NCBI GenBank assembly: GCA_050303435.1
Contig: JBNLBT010000145.1
Span: 1-6,420 of the forward strand
Length of the DNA stretch: 6,420 nt
Source: JBNLBT01 sp050303435
GTDB taxonomy: Bacteria; Pseudomonadota; Gammaproteobacteria; Xanthomonadales; Marinicellaceae
Reading direction: 5' to 3'
Shown: positions 1-6,014 of the stretch, piece by piece
Layout of the letters: every line of letters starts with the position of its first letter
How positions within the stretch are numbered: the first letter of the stretch is position 1
Position numbers and translations under genes: made by a program
Notes under the pieces: generated by a model
What the model was told of the DNA's origin: nothing
Databases searched by the model: none
Seen by the model: only the letters and a program-made list of their open reading frames with translations

Positions 1-2
1 CC

Positions 3-182
3 GGCGGTTACGACTACAACCACGACGTCAATAACCCGGGGCATTCTCTTGAGCTCGGCTACGGCCGGGTCAATCTGCTGGCCGCACTGTTGCTGTCGGA
101 CAGCGTCGCCGGTCCGGGCTTTCCGATCATTTTCAAGAACGGCTTTGAAGGCGACGTCATCTTTGCCCACGGTTTTGCTTGA
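3..182 (+). CDS. C-terminal end of an exported subtilisin-like (S8) peptidase (5'-truncated by the window edge)
   Basis: Only the last 59 residues are present; the gene enters from the left edge in the third frame and stops at TGA 180-182. The visible residues include GYDYN, then GHSLELGYGRVNLLAAL. A [YG]GYGRVN..[AR]A[VL] helix is typical of the end of S8 subtilase catalytic domains, shortly after the catalytic Ser block, so the Asp-His-Ser triad would lie outside the window. After it comes a short linker and the tail PIIFKNGFEGDVIFAHGFA. This holds an IFKNGFE motif and a second, weaker copy, IFAHGFA. IFxxGFE-type tails recur on exported proteins of Lysobacterales-like bacteria in my recollection; no established function is known to me. 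The protein is presumably secreted and degrades extracellular protein. The subtilase call is good but rests on one motif; another exported enzyme is possible. No Rho-independent terminator with a T-run follows the stop. Confidence 0.7.
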   Translation, partial: GGYDYNHDVNNPGHSLELGYGRVNLLAALLLSDSVAGPGFPIIFKNGFEGDVIFAHGFA

Positions 183-236
183 TCGATCCGACGCTGTAGC
201 TCAGGGGTCCAAACGCTGCAACCACACCGGCCACGG

Positions 237-280
237 CGCACTGAATCGAAGTCTGCAATGCATGGCTTGAATTCAGTGCG
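237..280 (+). promoter_or_regulatory. Long imperfect hairpin in the gap before tesA
   Basis: CGCACTGAAT (237-246) is a perfect 10-bp inverted repeat of ATTCAGTGCG (271-280). Inside it, after a 2x2 mismatch, AAGTC (249-253) can pair with GGCTT (264-268, one G-U) around a 10-nt loop. No T-run follows, so it is a poor candidate for an intrinsic terminator of the upstream protease gene. It ends 20 nt before the tesA start codon. It could be an RNA structure in the tesA leader or a DNA operator. The pairing is seen directly; a regulatory role is inference. Confidence 0.4.
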
Positions 281-300
281 ATTGGCACCATTTCGATTCA
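242..300 (+). promoter_or_regulatory. Alternative inverted repeat abutting the tesA start codon
   Basis: TGAATCGAA (242-250) is the exact reverse complement of TTCGATTCA (292-300). With one G-U and one U-A pair the stem extends to 242-252/290-300 with a 37-nt loop. The right arm covers the nine bases directly before ATG 301. The left arm shares bases 242-246 with the hairpin at 237-280, so the two pairings exclude each other. No convincing Shine-Dalgarno lies in this stretch, and I found no convincing sigma-70 -35/-10 pair in 183-300. Function is speculative: translational control, an operator, or chance. Confidence 0.35.
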
Positions 301-978
301 ATGATTCGAATTAAACGTGCTTTGATGCTGGTTTGTGCCCTGACGGCATTGGCCGCCTGCGATGAACGGCCGCAGTCCCGCGTCGCCGCCCCGGATTCCT
401 CAGGTGCCTCACAAGCGGCCAGTGGCCCCCTCATTCTGGCCCTGGGCGATTCACTGACCGAAGGACTGGGCGTGCCGCAGGCACAGAATTACCCCAGTCA
501 ACTGGAACGACTGTTGCATGAAAACGGCCTCCCCCGGTACCGCGTGATCAACGCGGGCCTGAGCGGTGAAACCACCACGGGGTTGAAAAACCGCCTGAAC
601 TGGGTGATGCAGCAACAGCCCAAATGGGTGATCCTAACCACCGGCGCCAACGACGCCATGCGCGGCATCCCGTTGGCTGAGATTGAAAAAAACCTCAGCC
701 AGATCATCACCGACATCCAACAACGCGGCGCCCGCGTGGTGCTCGGCGGCATGCAGATTTATCGCAACCTCGGCGAGGAGTATGTGCAGGGGTTCAACGC
801 ACTGTATCCTCGACTGGCGCAACAACACGACGTGCCATTGATTCCGTTTTTTCTTGACGGCGTGGCGGCGATGCCCGAATTGAACAACGCCGATGGCATA
901 CACCCCAACGCCGATGGTTACACGCACATCGTGGAACACAACATCTGGCCCATTTTGCACCCTTTGCTGAAACCATAA
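301..978 (+). CDS. tesA: TesA-type SGNH esterase / acyl-CoA thioesterase I / lysophospholipase L1, as a predicted lipoprotein
   Basis: This is a 225-residue GDSL/SGNH hydrolase that cleaves ester or thioester bonds of acyl chains in the periplasm. All SGNH blocks are visible: GDSLTEG with the nucleophile Ser51, NAGLSGETT with oxyanion Gly86, GAND with Asn117, and DGIHPNADGY with Asp198 and His201 completing the triad. ATG 301 is the first usable start in the frame; the next Met (residue 9) would lose the charged n-region RIKR. The N-terminus is a lipoprotein signal: basic n-region, hydrophobic stretch, lipobox LAAC with Cys20, followed by a Ser/Ala/Pro-rich linker of about 20 residues. E. coli TesA has a conventional cleaved signal, so lipidation is a difference. 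Residue +2 is Asp, the classical Lol-avoidance signal in enterobacteria, predicting inner-membrane retention. No clear Shine-Dalgarno precedes it. The ybbA-like ATPase starts 2 nt after its TAA, implying one operon. Family assignment is firm; the natural substrate is unknown. Confidence 0.93.
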   Translation: MIRIKRALMLVCALTALAACDERPQSRVAAPDSSGASQAASGPLILALGDSLTEGLGVPQAQNYPSQLERLLHENGLPRYRVINAGLSGETTTGLKNRLNWVMQQQPKWVILTTGANDAMRGIPLAEIEKNLSQIITDIQQRGARVVLGGMQIYRNLGEEYVQGFNALYPRLAQQHDVPLIPFFLDGVAAMPELNNADGIHPNADGYTHIVEHNIWPILHPLLKP

Positions 979-980
979 AC

Positions 981-1649
981 ATGCCTGAAAAAATCCTGCT
1001 CAGCGCGCGCGCGCTGAATAAATCATTCCAGCTCAACAAGCGCCGCATCCCGGTGTTGAAAGACGTCGAAGTGGATGTCAGGGCCGGTGAATTTGTCGCC
1101 ATCATGGGGCGTTCCGGTTCCGGCAAATCCACCCTGCTGAGCCTGTTGGCCGGCCTGGACAGCCCCGACAGCGGCCAGGTGATGCTGGGTGAAGCGGAGA
1201 TTTCGGCCATGAATGAGGAACAGTTGGCGCGCATCCGGCGGGAACGCATCGGCTTTGTGTTTCAGTCGTTTCATTTAATCCCGACCCTGACGGTGCGTGA
1301 AAACATCCGCTTCCCGTTACAACTGGCCGGCCAAAACGATGAAAAGCGCATCGACGATTTACTTGAGCGCACCGGCCTGAGCGAACGCGCCGATTCGATG
1401 CCCAATCAGTTGTCCGGCGGTGAAAAACAGCGCACCGCGATGGCGCGCGCGCTGGTGATACAACCGGACATCCTGTTCGCCGATGAGCCCACCGGCAATC
1501 TGGATGAAGACAACGCCGAACAGGTGATGGCCCTGCTGATCGATTTGCAACAGCGCTACCACACCGCGCTGGTGATCGTCACCCACGATCCTGACATTGC
1601 CGAACGCGCCGATCGGCTGATCACCCTGGTGAATGGAGAAATCGCTTGA
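981..1649 (+). CDS. ybbA: ABC transporter ATP-binding protein, YbbA (LolD/MacB-like family)
   Basis: This 222-residue cytoplasmic ATPase powers the membrane partner encoded next. Complete ABC motifs are visible: Walker A GRSGSGKST (43-51), Q-loop Gln95 in FQSFHLIPTLTVREN, signature LSGGEKQR (144-151), Walker B ILFADE (164-169) with catalytic Glu169, D-loop GNLD (172-175), and H-loop His202 in VTHD. The PTLTVREN and ADEPTGNLD wording is typical of the MacB/LolD/FtsE group, and the length fits YbbA (about 228 residues in E. coli). ATG 981 lies 2 nt after the tesA stop and has no strong Shine-Dalgarno, so translation probably depends on coupling to tesA. Its TGA (1647-1649) overlaps the TTG start of the permease gene. 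The YbbA assignment rather than LolD rests mainly on the neighbours: tesA upstream and a 10-TM double-FtsX permease downstream, instead of LolC/E. Confidence 0.92.
   Translation: MPEKILLSARALNKSFQLNKRRIPVLKDVEVDVRAGEFVAIMGRSGSGKSTLLSLLAGLDSPDSGQVMLGEAEISAMNEEQLARIRRERIGFVFQSFHLIPTLTVRENIRFPLQLAGQNDEKRIDDLLERTGLSERADSMPNQLSGGEKQRTAMARALVIQPDILFADEPTGNLDEDNAEQVMALLIDLQQRYHTALVIVTHDPDIAERADRLITLVNGEIA
1000..1017. repeat. 18-bp perfect palindrome in the first codons of ybbA
   Basis: The 18 bases from 1000 to 1017 equal their own reverse complement. The core is 12 bp of strictly alternating G and C (1003-1014). It encodes the SARAL residues near the ybbA start. Such a tract could extrude as a hairpin or adopt Z-DNA, but Ala/Arg codons in GC-rich genes produce these runs easily, so function is doubtful. 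Confidence 0.4.
1635..1638 (+). promoter_or_regulatory. Ribosome binding site deciding the TTG start of ybbP
   Basis: GGAG inside the 3' end of ybbA stands 7 nt before TTG 1646-1648. No ATG or GTG gives a better-placed start near this point, and the TTG overlaps the upstream TGA as TTGA. Spacing and overlap together support the TTG start and translational coupling. Confidence 0.75.
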
Positions 1650-4129
1650 GCCCAACCCTGCGCATCGCTTGGCGGGAATGGCTGTCGCGGCGCATCTTTC
1701 CGTTGTTGTTTGTGCTGTCACTGGTGGTTTCACTGTCCGCCTATCTGGTGCTCGACAGCCTGCAGTCAGAAATCAACATCTACATTGAAAACAATCAGAA
1801 AGAAATCGCCGGGGGCGACATTCTGGTGGAATCCAGGGCGCCGTTTACGCAAGCCATCGATGCCCGCATTGAACAATTGCCTGCAGCACAACGCGCCTCA
1901 ATTCAAAGCTTCAGTGCCATCGCCCGCGCGCAAGAACGCACGCAGTTGATCCGCGTCAAGGCGGTGTCAGCGGCCTACCCGCTGTACGGCCAGCTGAAGC
2001 TGGCATCCGGCCGATCCGCCGAGGCCGCCTGGCCGCACGGTTCGGTGCTGGTTGAAGACACCTTGCTGCTGTCGCTCGGCATTGAGCCGGGTGCACGCAT
2101 TCACATCGGCGAGGCGCAATTCATCGTCGCCGACGTGCTGAACGGCGAACCGGACCGGCCATTGAGCGGTTTTGGCTTTGGTTCCCGTGTGATGATGCAC
2201 AGCGACGATCTGGACGCCACGGGACTGCTGGGACAGAAGAGCCGGGTCAATTACCGCTGGAAAATCGCCACCCCGGCGGTGCAGCAGGACGCGCTGCTGA
2301 ATGAACTGCGTGAGCTGGCGGCCGACGACCGGGTGACCGTGCGCAGCGCCGCAGGCGGCGACAATGTGATCAATGCCCTGAGCGGCAATTTTCTGCGTTT
2401 TTTAAAAATTCTGGTGATCGCCGTGATCGTGCTTTCCGGCGTCGGTCTGATGAGCGTCTTGCGTGCGTTTCTGAATGAACAACACGACGTGATTGCCATC
2501 CGTCGCACGCTCGGCGAGTCGTTGCGCGCAGTGATGAATTCTTACCGCCTGATCCTGCTCGGCACCGCGGTGTGCGCGGTGGCTCTGGCCTGGGCCACCG
2601 CGAGCGTCTTTCTGGCCTGGAGCGGCGACGTGTTTGCAGCCATCCTGCCGCCGGACATTGAACTGTCGGTGGCGCTGCTCAGCGTGTTCAGAATCACGGT
2701 GATCGCCGCTTTAACCACCTTGATTGTCGCCGGACTGAGCCTGCACCGTTTGCGCGCGGTGAAGCCGGTGGCGGTGTTGCACAAACACCCGATGGTCACA
2801 ACCGATCGACCGAAACTGTGGGTGCTGATCGGCGCTGTTGGTCTCGCTGTTTTGCTCTACATCGAGCTGCAGAACGCGTGGATGAGTGCGCAATTGTTCA
2901 TCGCCATTGCCCTGCTGTGGGGGGTGTTCAGGGGGCTGTCCTCGCTGCTCATGCGCGGGCTGCGTTCACTGGCCCCGCGTCACTGGCTGACGCGTCTGGC
3001 GGTGCAGAACATTTTCAGAAAAAACAACCATTCGACGCTGTTCATGTCCACGCTGTCAATGACCGTCATGATGCTGTCGCTGATCGTGTTGCTGGACCAC
3101 GTGATGCAGAAACAGTTGATCAGTTCTTACCCGGAGAACGCGCCCAATCTGTTCTTTCTCGACATCCAGGCCGAGCAGATGTCGCGGGTGGATGAACTCG
3201 TTGGCGCGCCGGTCAAATACTATCCGGTGGTGCGCGCCCGCATTCACAGCATCAACGGCGTCACCGCCGCTGAACTGAAACCGCAGCTGGGTTTCGGCGA
3301 CGACGTCACGCGGGTGTTCAATTTGAGCTACGGCACCGAATTGCCGGACACTGAAAATTTCATTGCCAACGTCAACGCCGGCGAACTGTTCGAGGGCGAT
3401 GCCGACACACAGCCACACCCGATGTCCATGCTCGCCAGCGCCGCGGAATACATGCAGGTCGATTTGGGCGATGTGTTTGAGTTCGACGTGCAGGGCGTGC
3501 GCCTGAGTGCGCGCATCACCAGCATACGCAAACGCAAGGAACGCGGCCCCAGCCCGTTCTTTTATTTCATTTTTCCGCCCAGTGTACTGGCCGAAGCACC
3601 GCAGATCCGCTTTGCCACCACCCGCGTTGAGGACAGCCGCCGGGCCGCCGTGCAGACCGCCGTGGCGCGCGAATTTCCTGGCATCACGCCCATCGACGCC
3701 ACCCAGATAGCGGCCCGCATCAAGACCTTTGTGGATCAGTTGAAGGTGCTGATTCAGTTGTTCACCGGGTTGAGTCTGTTTGCCGCCGGGCTGATTTTTG
3801 CCGCTTCGCTGTTGTCCACCTCGCAGGACCGTTTGCGCGAAAGCCAGTATTACCGGCTGATGGGCATGCGCCGCGGCGACATCACGCGCTTGAGCGCGCT
3901 GGAATTTAACGCCCTGGGGCTGCTGGCCTGTGTTCTGGGCATCGCCAGCGCCACCGCTGCCACCGCGCTGATCTGCCACTTCTGGCTGAACATTGAATTC
4001 GTGTTCCCCTGGGGCCAGGCGCTGAGTGCCTTGTTGGGCATGGCCGGGCTGATGTGCGGCGTGGCCTGGGCTTACAGCCGCCACATCATGGCGCACCGAC
4101 CGGTGGATTTTCTGCGCCATCAACAGTGA
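1646..4129 (+). CDS. ybbP: ABC transporter permease, YbbP-like (two FtsX domains, MacB-type periplasmic regions)
   Basis: This is an 827-residue integral membrane partner of the YbbA-like ATPase; E. coli YbbP is of similar size (about 804). I see ten hydrophobic segments, roughly at residues 18-37, 252-272, 302-326, 343-364, 390-407, 414-432, 464-484, 702-723, 752-776 and 789-810. Two large periplasmic domains lie between TM1 and TM2 (about 40-250) and between TM7 and TM8 (about 485-700). This is the MacB/LolC-like layout duplicated. FtsX-type coupling loops are visible as IRRTLGES (285-292) and YRLMGMRRGDI (736-746). Such type VII systems transmit ATP-driven motion to the periplasm rather than pumping through a channel. 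With YbbA and TesA it likely presents hydrophobic membrane compounds to the esterase; this partnership has been reported for E. coli, and here it is inferred from the operon. The start is TTG (see the ribosome binding site). The 3' end overlaps a convergent hydrolase gene by 44 bp. Confidence 0.93.
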   Translation: MSPTLRIAWREWLSRRIFPLLFVLSLVVSLSAYLVLDSLQSEINIYIENNQKEIAGGDILVESRAPFTQAIDARIEQLPAAQRASIQSFSAIARAQERTQLIRVKAVSAAYPLYGQLKLASGRSAEAAWPHGSVLVEDTLLLSLGIEPGARIHIGEAQFIVADVLNGEPDRPLSGFGFGSRVMMHSDDLDATGLLGQKSRVNYRWKIATPAVQQDALLNELRELAADDRVTVRSAAGGDNVINALSGNFLRFLKILVIAVIVLSGVGLMSVLRAFLNEQHDVIAIRRTLGESLRAVMNSYRLILLGTAVCAVALAWATASVFLAWSGDVFAAILPPDIELSVALLSVFRITVIAALTTLIVAGLSLHRLRAVKPVAVLHKHPMVTTDRPKLWVLIGAVGLAVLLYIELQNAWMSAQLFIAIALLWGVFRGLSSLLMRGLRSLAPRHWLTRLAVQNIFRKNNHSTLFMSTLSMTVMMLSLIVLLDHVMQKQLISSYPENAPNLFFLDIQAEQMSRVDELVGAPVKYYPVVRARIHSINGVTAAELKPQLGFGDDVTRVFNLSYGTELPDTENFIANVNAGELFEGDADTQPHPMSMLASAAEYMQVDLGDVFEFDVQGVRLSARITSIRKRKERGPSPFFYFIFPPSVLAEAPQIRFATTRVEDSRRAAVQTAVAREFPGITPIDATQIAARIKTFVDQLKVLIQLFTGLSLFAAGLIFAASLLSTSQDRLRESQYYRLMGMRRGDITRLSALEFNALGLLACVLGIASATAATALICHFWLNIEFVFPWGQALSALLGMAGLMCGVAWAYSRHIMAHRPVDFLRHQQ

Positions 4130-4982
4130 CCAGGGACCTGGTCTCCTTCACTGGATCAGCACCGCACACACGCTGCACATGCGCCATCACCGCGCGATTG
4201 AATGTCTCTGGATGGCTGATCGGACCCAAATGCCCCACCCCTTGCAAGGCCACCGATCGGGCATGACGCAGGGATCTTTGCAAACCGGCGCACAGTGATC
4301 GCATGCTGGGCCGTGTGCAGGTGCCGTGCACCAGCGTCACCGGCATCGACAAGGCCCGATAATCGCTGCGTGCATCGGCCAACATTTCAAGCAAACCAAA
4401 TTCCAGGGCCACTTTGGGCATGCTGCTGATCACGGCACGGCGCAACGCCCGCGGTGCACAGGTCCAGCGCATGCGCCCGATCCAGTGCCCCATGTAACGT
4501 GTCGCGGCTTTCTGTGCGCGCCCTTGTGCCACCAGATGGCGCACTTCGCTGGCCAGTGTCAGTGATTCGCTCCACCAGTCCAATCGTTGCCATTGACGAT
4601 GCAGATGACACACCACTGGCTCATAGACCAGCAGCGATGCCACACGCTCGGGCCATCTTCGCGCCAATTCAAGCGCCAACAACCCGCCGTAAGAATGACC
4701 GATGATGTGCAGCGGCTGATGGAACCGTGCGATGCGTTGTGACAAACAACGAATGTCCACATCGGGCGTCGCTGTCAACGTGTCCGATGCGGACCACTGA
4801 CTGGCTCCGTAGCCAAACAGATCCGGTGCATCAATGCGGCCTTCGCCGGCCAGCCAAGGCGTCAATGTGCGCCACTGTCGGTGCGAAGAACTGGAGGCGT
4901 GCAACAGCAGGAATTGATGTTCGGCCGCAGTGTTTTCCCGCCCTGGCCTGAACATCCGCTGGTGCGTGAATTGGGCATTCAT
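4086..4982 (-). CDS. Alpha/beta fold hydrolase (specific substrate unknown)
   Basis: This 298-residue protein has no signal peptide and is probably cytoplasmic. The fold is visible as an oxyanion-turn motif LLLHASSSSHRQW (25-37), the strand and turn DLFGYGAS (54-61), the nucleophile elbow GHSYGG (95-100, Ser97) and the C-terminal histidine in GVGHLGPISHP (His251). The usual acid position after the penultimate strand reads HGTCTRPS, with no Asp. The acid may instead be Glu121 in LVYEPVV, a placement after strand 6 that I recall as conserved in a related hydrolase subgroup; this is inference. A tail of about 24 residues after QRVCG (271 onward) is unlike the core and is partly encoded opposite ybbP. 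ATG 4982-4980 overlaps the TGA of the upstream exported-protein gene in ATGA, which supports this start. No strong Shine-Dalgarno is present, so coupling is likely. Esterase, thioesterase or C-C hydrolase activity cannot be distinguished. Confidence 0.87.
   Translation of the reverse strand: MNAQFTHQRMFRPGRENTAAEHQFLLLHASSSSHRQWRTLTPWLAGEGRIDAPDLFGYGASQWSASDTLTATPDVDIRCLSQRIARFHQPLHIIGHSYGGLLALELARRWPERVASLLVYEPVVCHLHRQWQRLDWWSESLTLASEVRHLVAQGRAQKAATRYMGHWIGRMRWTCAPRALRRAVISSMPKVALEFGLLEMLADARSDYRALSMPVTLVHGTCTRPSMRSLCAGLQRSLRHARSVALQGVGHLGPISHPETFNRAVMAHVQRVCGADPVKETRSLVTVDGAENPPVGAP
4128..4143 (+). terminator. Weak candidate terminator hairpin at the ybbP stop
   Basis: GACCAGG (4128-4134) and CCTGGTC (4137-4143) are perfect inverted repeats that begin within the ybbP TGA codon. 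The tail TCCTTCACT is only partly T-rich. It may help end the tesA-ybbA-ybbP transcript, but it lies inside the convergent hydrolase gene and lacks a proper T-run, so it is a weak call. Confidence 0.3.
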
Positions 4983-5920
4983 GCAGCGTCTCTACTGCCC
5001 AAAGCGCCCAAACAGCGGGCACTGAACAGCCACAACAGTGCGGCCATCAGCCCCAGCATCCACAGGCCATTGACCGGCACCACAACCGCTTCGCCGCCAC
5101 CGGCCACCTGCGCCAGCACCTGAATGAAATCGGCGTTGTTGTCCAGATCCGGATCGGCGTCATCCACGGTGCGCACCTGTGCAGTCACCGTGTGCACCGC
5201 GCCGCTGCCGTCGTTCACCGTCAACAAGGCGCCGATCACCGTCTGCTGACCGCTGGGAAATGCACCCAGATCACAGCGCAGTGTGGCCGCGTCGCAGTCA
5301 AACAGATTCACCGCGGCCGGATCCAGCGCAACAACCACGCCCGGGTCGCCCGACGGCAGCCACTGCACGCGGGGGTTGAGCGCGTCGCTCGGGCCGTGGT
5401 TGGTGACCACCAGCTCAAACAACTGGATTTCACCCGGTGGCACCTGCACGGGCACATCGCTGTCGGCCTGCATGCGCAATTGCAGATCCACCACCGGCAC
5501 CGCCTGCAGGGTAAACTCACTGAGGTTGTCCAACGGGTTGTTGTCGGCGCCGTCGAAACTCACTTCTGCCTGCACGGTTGCCGGCGCGCGGCTGGCCGGG
5601 TCCAGCAACAACTCGAAGGTTTGCAGGCGCTCTTCGCCACCGGCCAGATCCGGGTCACCGACCGCGCAGGTCATCACCTGTCCGGTGAACTGGCAGTTCG
5701 GCGGTGCGCTGAGCAGGATGTTGGCAGAAAAATTCAGGGTGACCAGGGCATTCGGCGCACTGGCGGTGTCTGAATTGAAGGCGCGCATCTGAAACTGCAA
5801 AACCGCACCCGGCGTGGCCTGTGACAATGGCGTCAGTTCAACGCCAACATCGCTGACCAGTGTGCCGGCACGAACGCTCAATGCGCAGGTCAATGAAAAA
5901 AACAACACGAGTAACTTCAT
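4979..5920 (-). CDS. Exported protein with two DUF11-like modules and a C-terminal sorting/membrane tail
   Basis: Starting at ATG 5920 the protein has 313 residues. An upstream in-frame ATG at 6025 is rejected because that reading would run through a strong terminator, whereas 5920 has a good Shine-Dalgarno and opens with a signal peptide (MKLLVLFF..., likely cleavage after VRA, residue 18). Two related beta-sandwich modules follow, about residues 22-140 and 143-270. The second has classic DUF11 wording: VVTNHGPSDALNPRV, then TLRCDLGAFPSGQQ. Both end in Asp/Asn-rich NPLDN or DLDNNADF motifs. Cys76/Cys85 and Cys209/Cys216 could form one disulfide per module. After a GGG linker comes VPVNGLWMLGLM, a hydrophobic segment (about 285-300), and a short tail with Arg302 and Arg310, resembling IPTL/PEP-CTERM sorting signals. 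The role is probably surface or adhesive/structural; no enzymatic motif is seen. It is joined to the hydrolase by ATGA. Confidence 0.82.
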   Translation of the reverse strand: MKLLVLFFSLTCALSVRAGTLVSDVGVELTPLSQATPGAVLQFQMRAFNSDTASAPNALVTLNFSANILLSAPPNCQFTGQVMTCAVGDPDLAGGEERLQTFELLLDPASRAPATVQAEVSFDGADNNPLDNLSEFTLQAVPVVDLQLRMQADSDVPVQVPPGEIQLFELVVTNHGPSDALNPRVQWLPSGDPGVVVALDPAAVNLFDCDAATLRCDLGAFPSGQQTVIGALLTVNDGSGAVHTVTAQVRTVDDADPDLDNNADFIQVLAQVAGGGEAVVVPVNGLWMLGLMAALLWLFSARCLGALGSRDAA

Positions 5921-5926
5921 TTCAAT

Positions 5927-5932
5927 TCTCCC
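5927..5932 (-). promoter_or_regulatory. Ribosome binding site for the DUF11-like protein
   Basis: On the minus strand GGGAGA precedes ATG 5920 by 6 nt, an ideal placement. It fixes the start at the signal-peptide Met. A perfect 6-bp hairpin (GGGCGT/ACGCCC with a 4-nt loop, plus-strand 5933-5948) ends directly next to it and could tune access to this site. Confidence 0.75.
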
Positions 5933-5958
5933 GGGCGTTGCCACGCCCTGACTGAGAT

Positions 5959-6014
5959 AAAAAAATGACCCGACGGGGCGAAAAGAGGAGGTAGAAAAAC
6001 ACCCCGCCGAATCA
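5959..6014 (-). terminator. Rho-independent terminator after the beta-helix protein gene
   Basis: Read on the minus strand, arm 6014-6002 (TGATTCGGCGGGG) pairs over all 13 positions with arm 5978-5966 (CCCCGTCGGGTCA), using three G-U pairs, around a 23-nt pyrimidine-rich loop. Seven T residues follow (5965-5959). The left arm starts about 12 nt after the TAA of the upstream gene. GC-rich stem plus T7 makes this the best terminator in the window; the loop is longer than usual. Confidence 0.8.

Noticed and set aside
196..208. tRNA D-arm-like GTAGCTCAGGGGT in the gap
   Set aside because: No matching acceptor, anticodon or T arm occurs at tRNA spacing. The only T-loop-like GATTCGAAT is about 100 nt away, inside the tesA start.
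49..270. 73-codon open frame on the plus strand over the protease tail and the gap
   Set aside because: The overlapping third frame has subtilase motifs. This frame is Cys/Arg/Ser-rich without any motif.
687..693. In-frame A AAA AAC slippery heptamer in tesA within an 8-bp inverted repeat (674-681/694-701)
   Set aside because: The hairpin contains the slip site in its loop rather than following it, and the shifted frame gives no recognisable product.
794..1249. 151-codon open frame on the minus strand across the tesA/ybbA junction
   Set aside because: It lies opposite two well-supported genes, and its composition is that of a shadow frame.
3056..4123. 355-codon open frame on the minus strand, antisense to ybbP
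   Set aside because: Its product is His/Gln/Gly-rich with no domain or signal, and the opposite strand encodes a clear FtsX permease. Long antisense open frames are a normal by-product of GC-rich codon bias.
5192..5773. 193-codon open frame on the plus strand, antisense to the DUF11-like gene
   Set aside because: Arg/His/Gln-rich with no recognisable motif, and no supporting ribosome site noticed. The minus-strand gene has a signal peptide, DUF11 motifs and a good ribosome site.
5986..5992. Consensus Shine-Dalgarno AGGAGGT on the plus strand
   Set aside because: No start codon follows at a usable distance. It is the complement of the terminator loop on the other strand.
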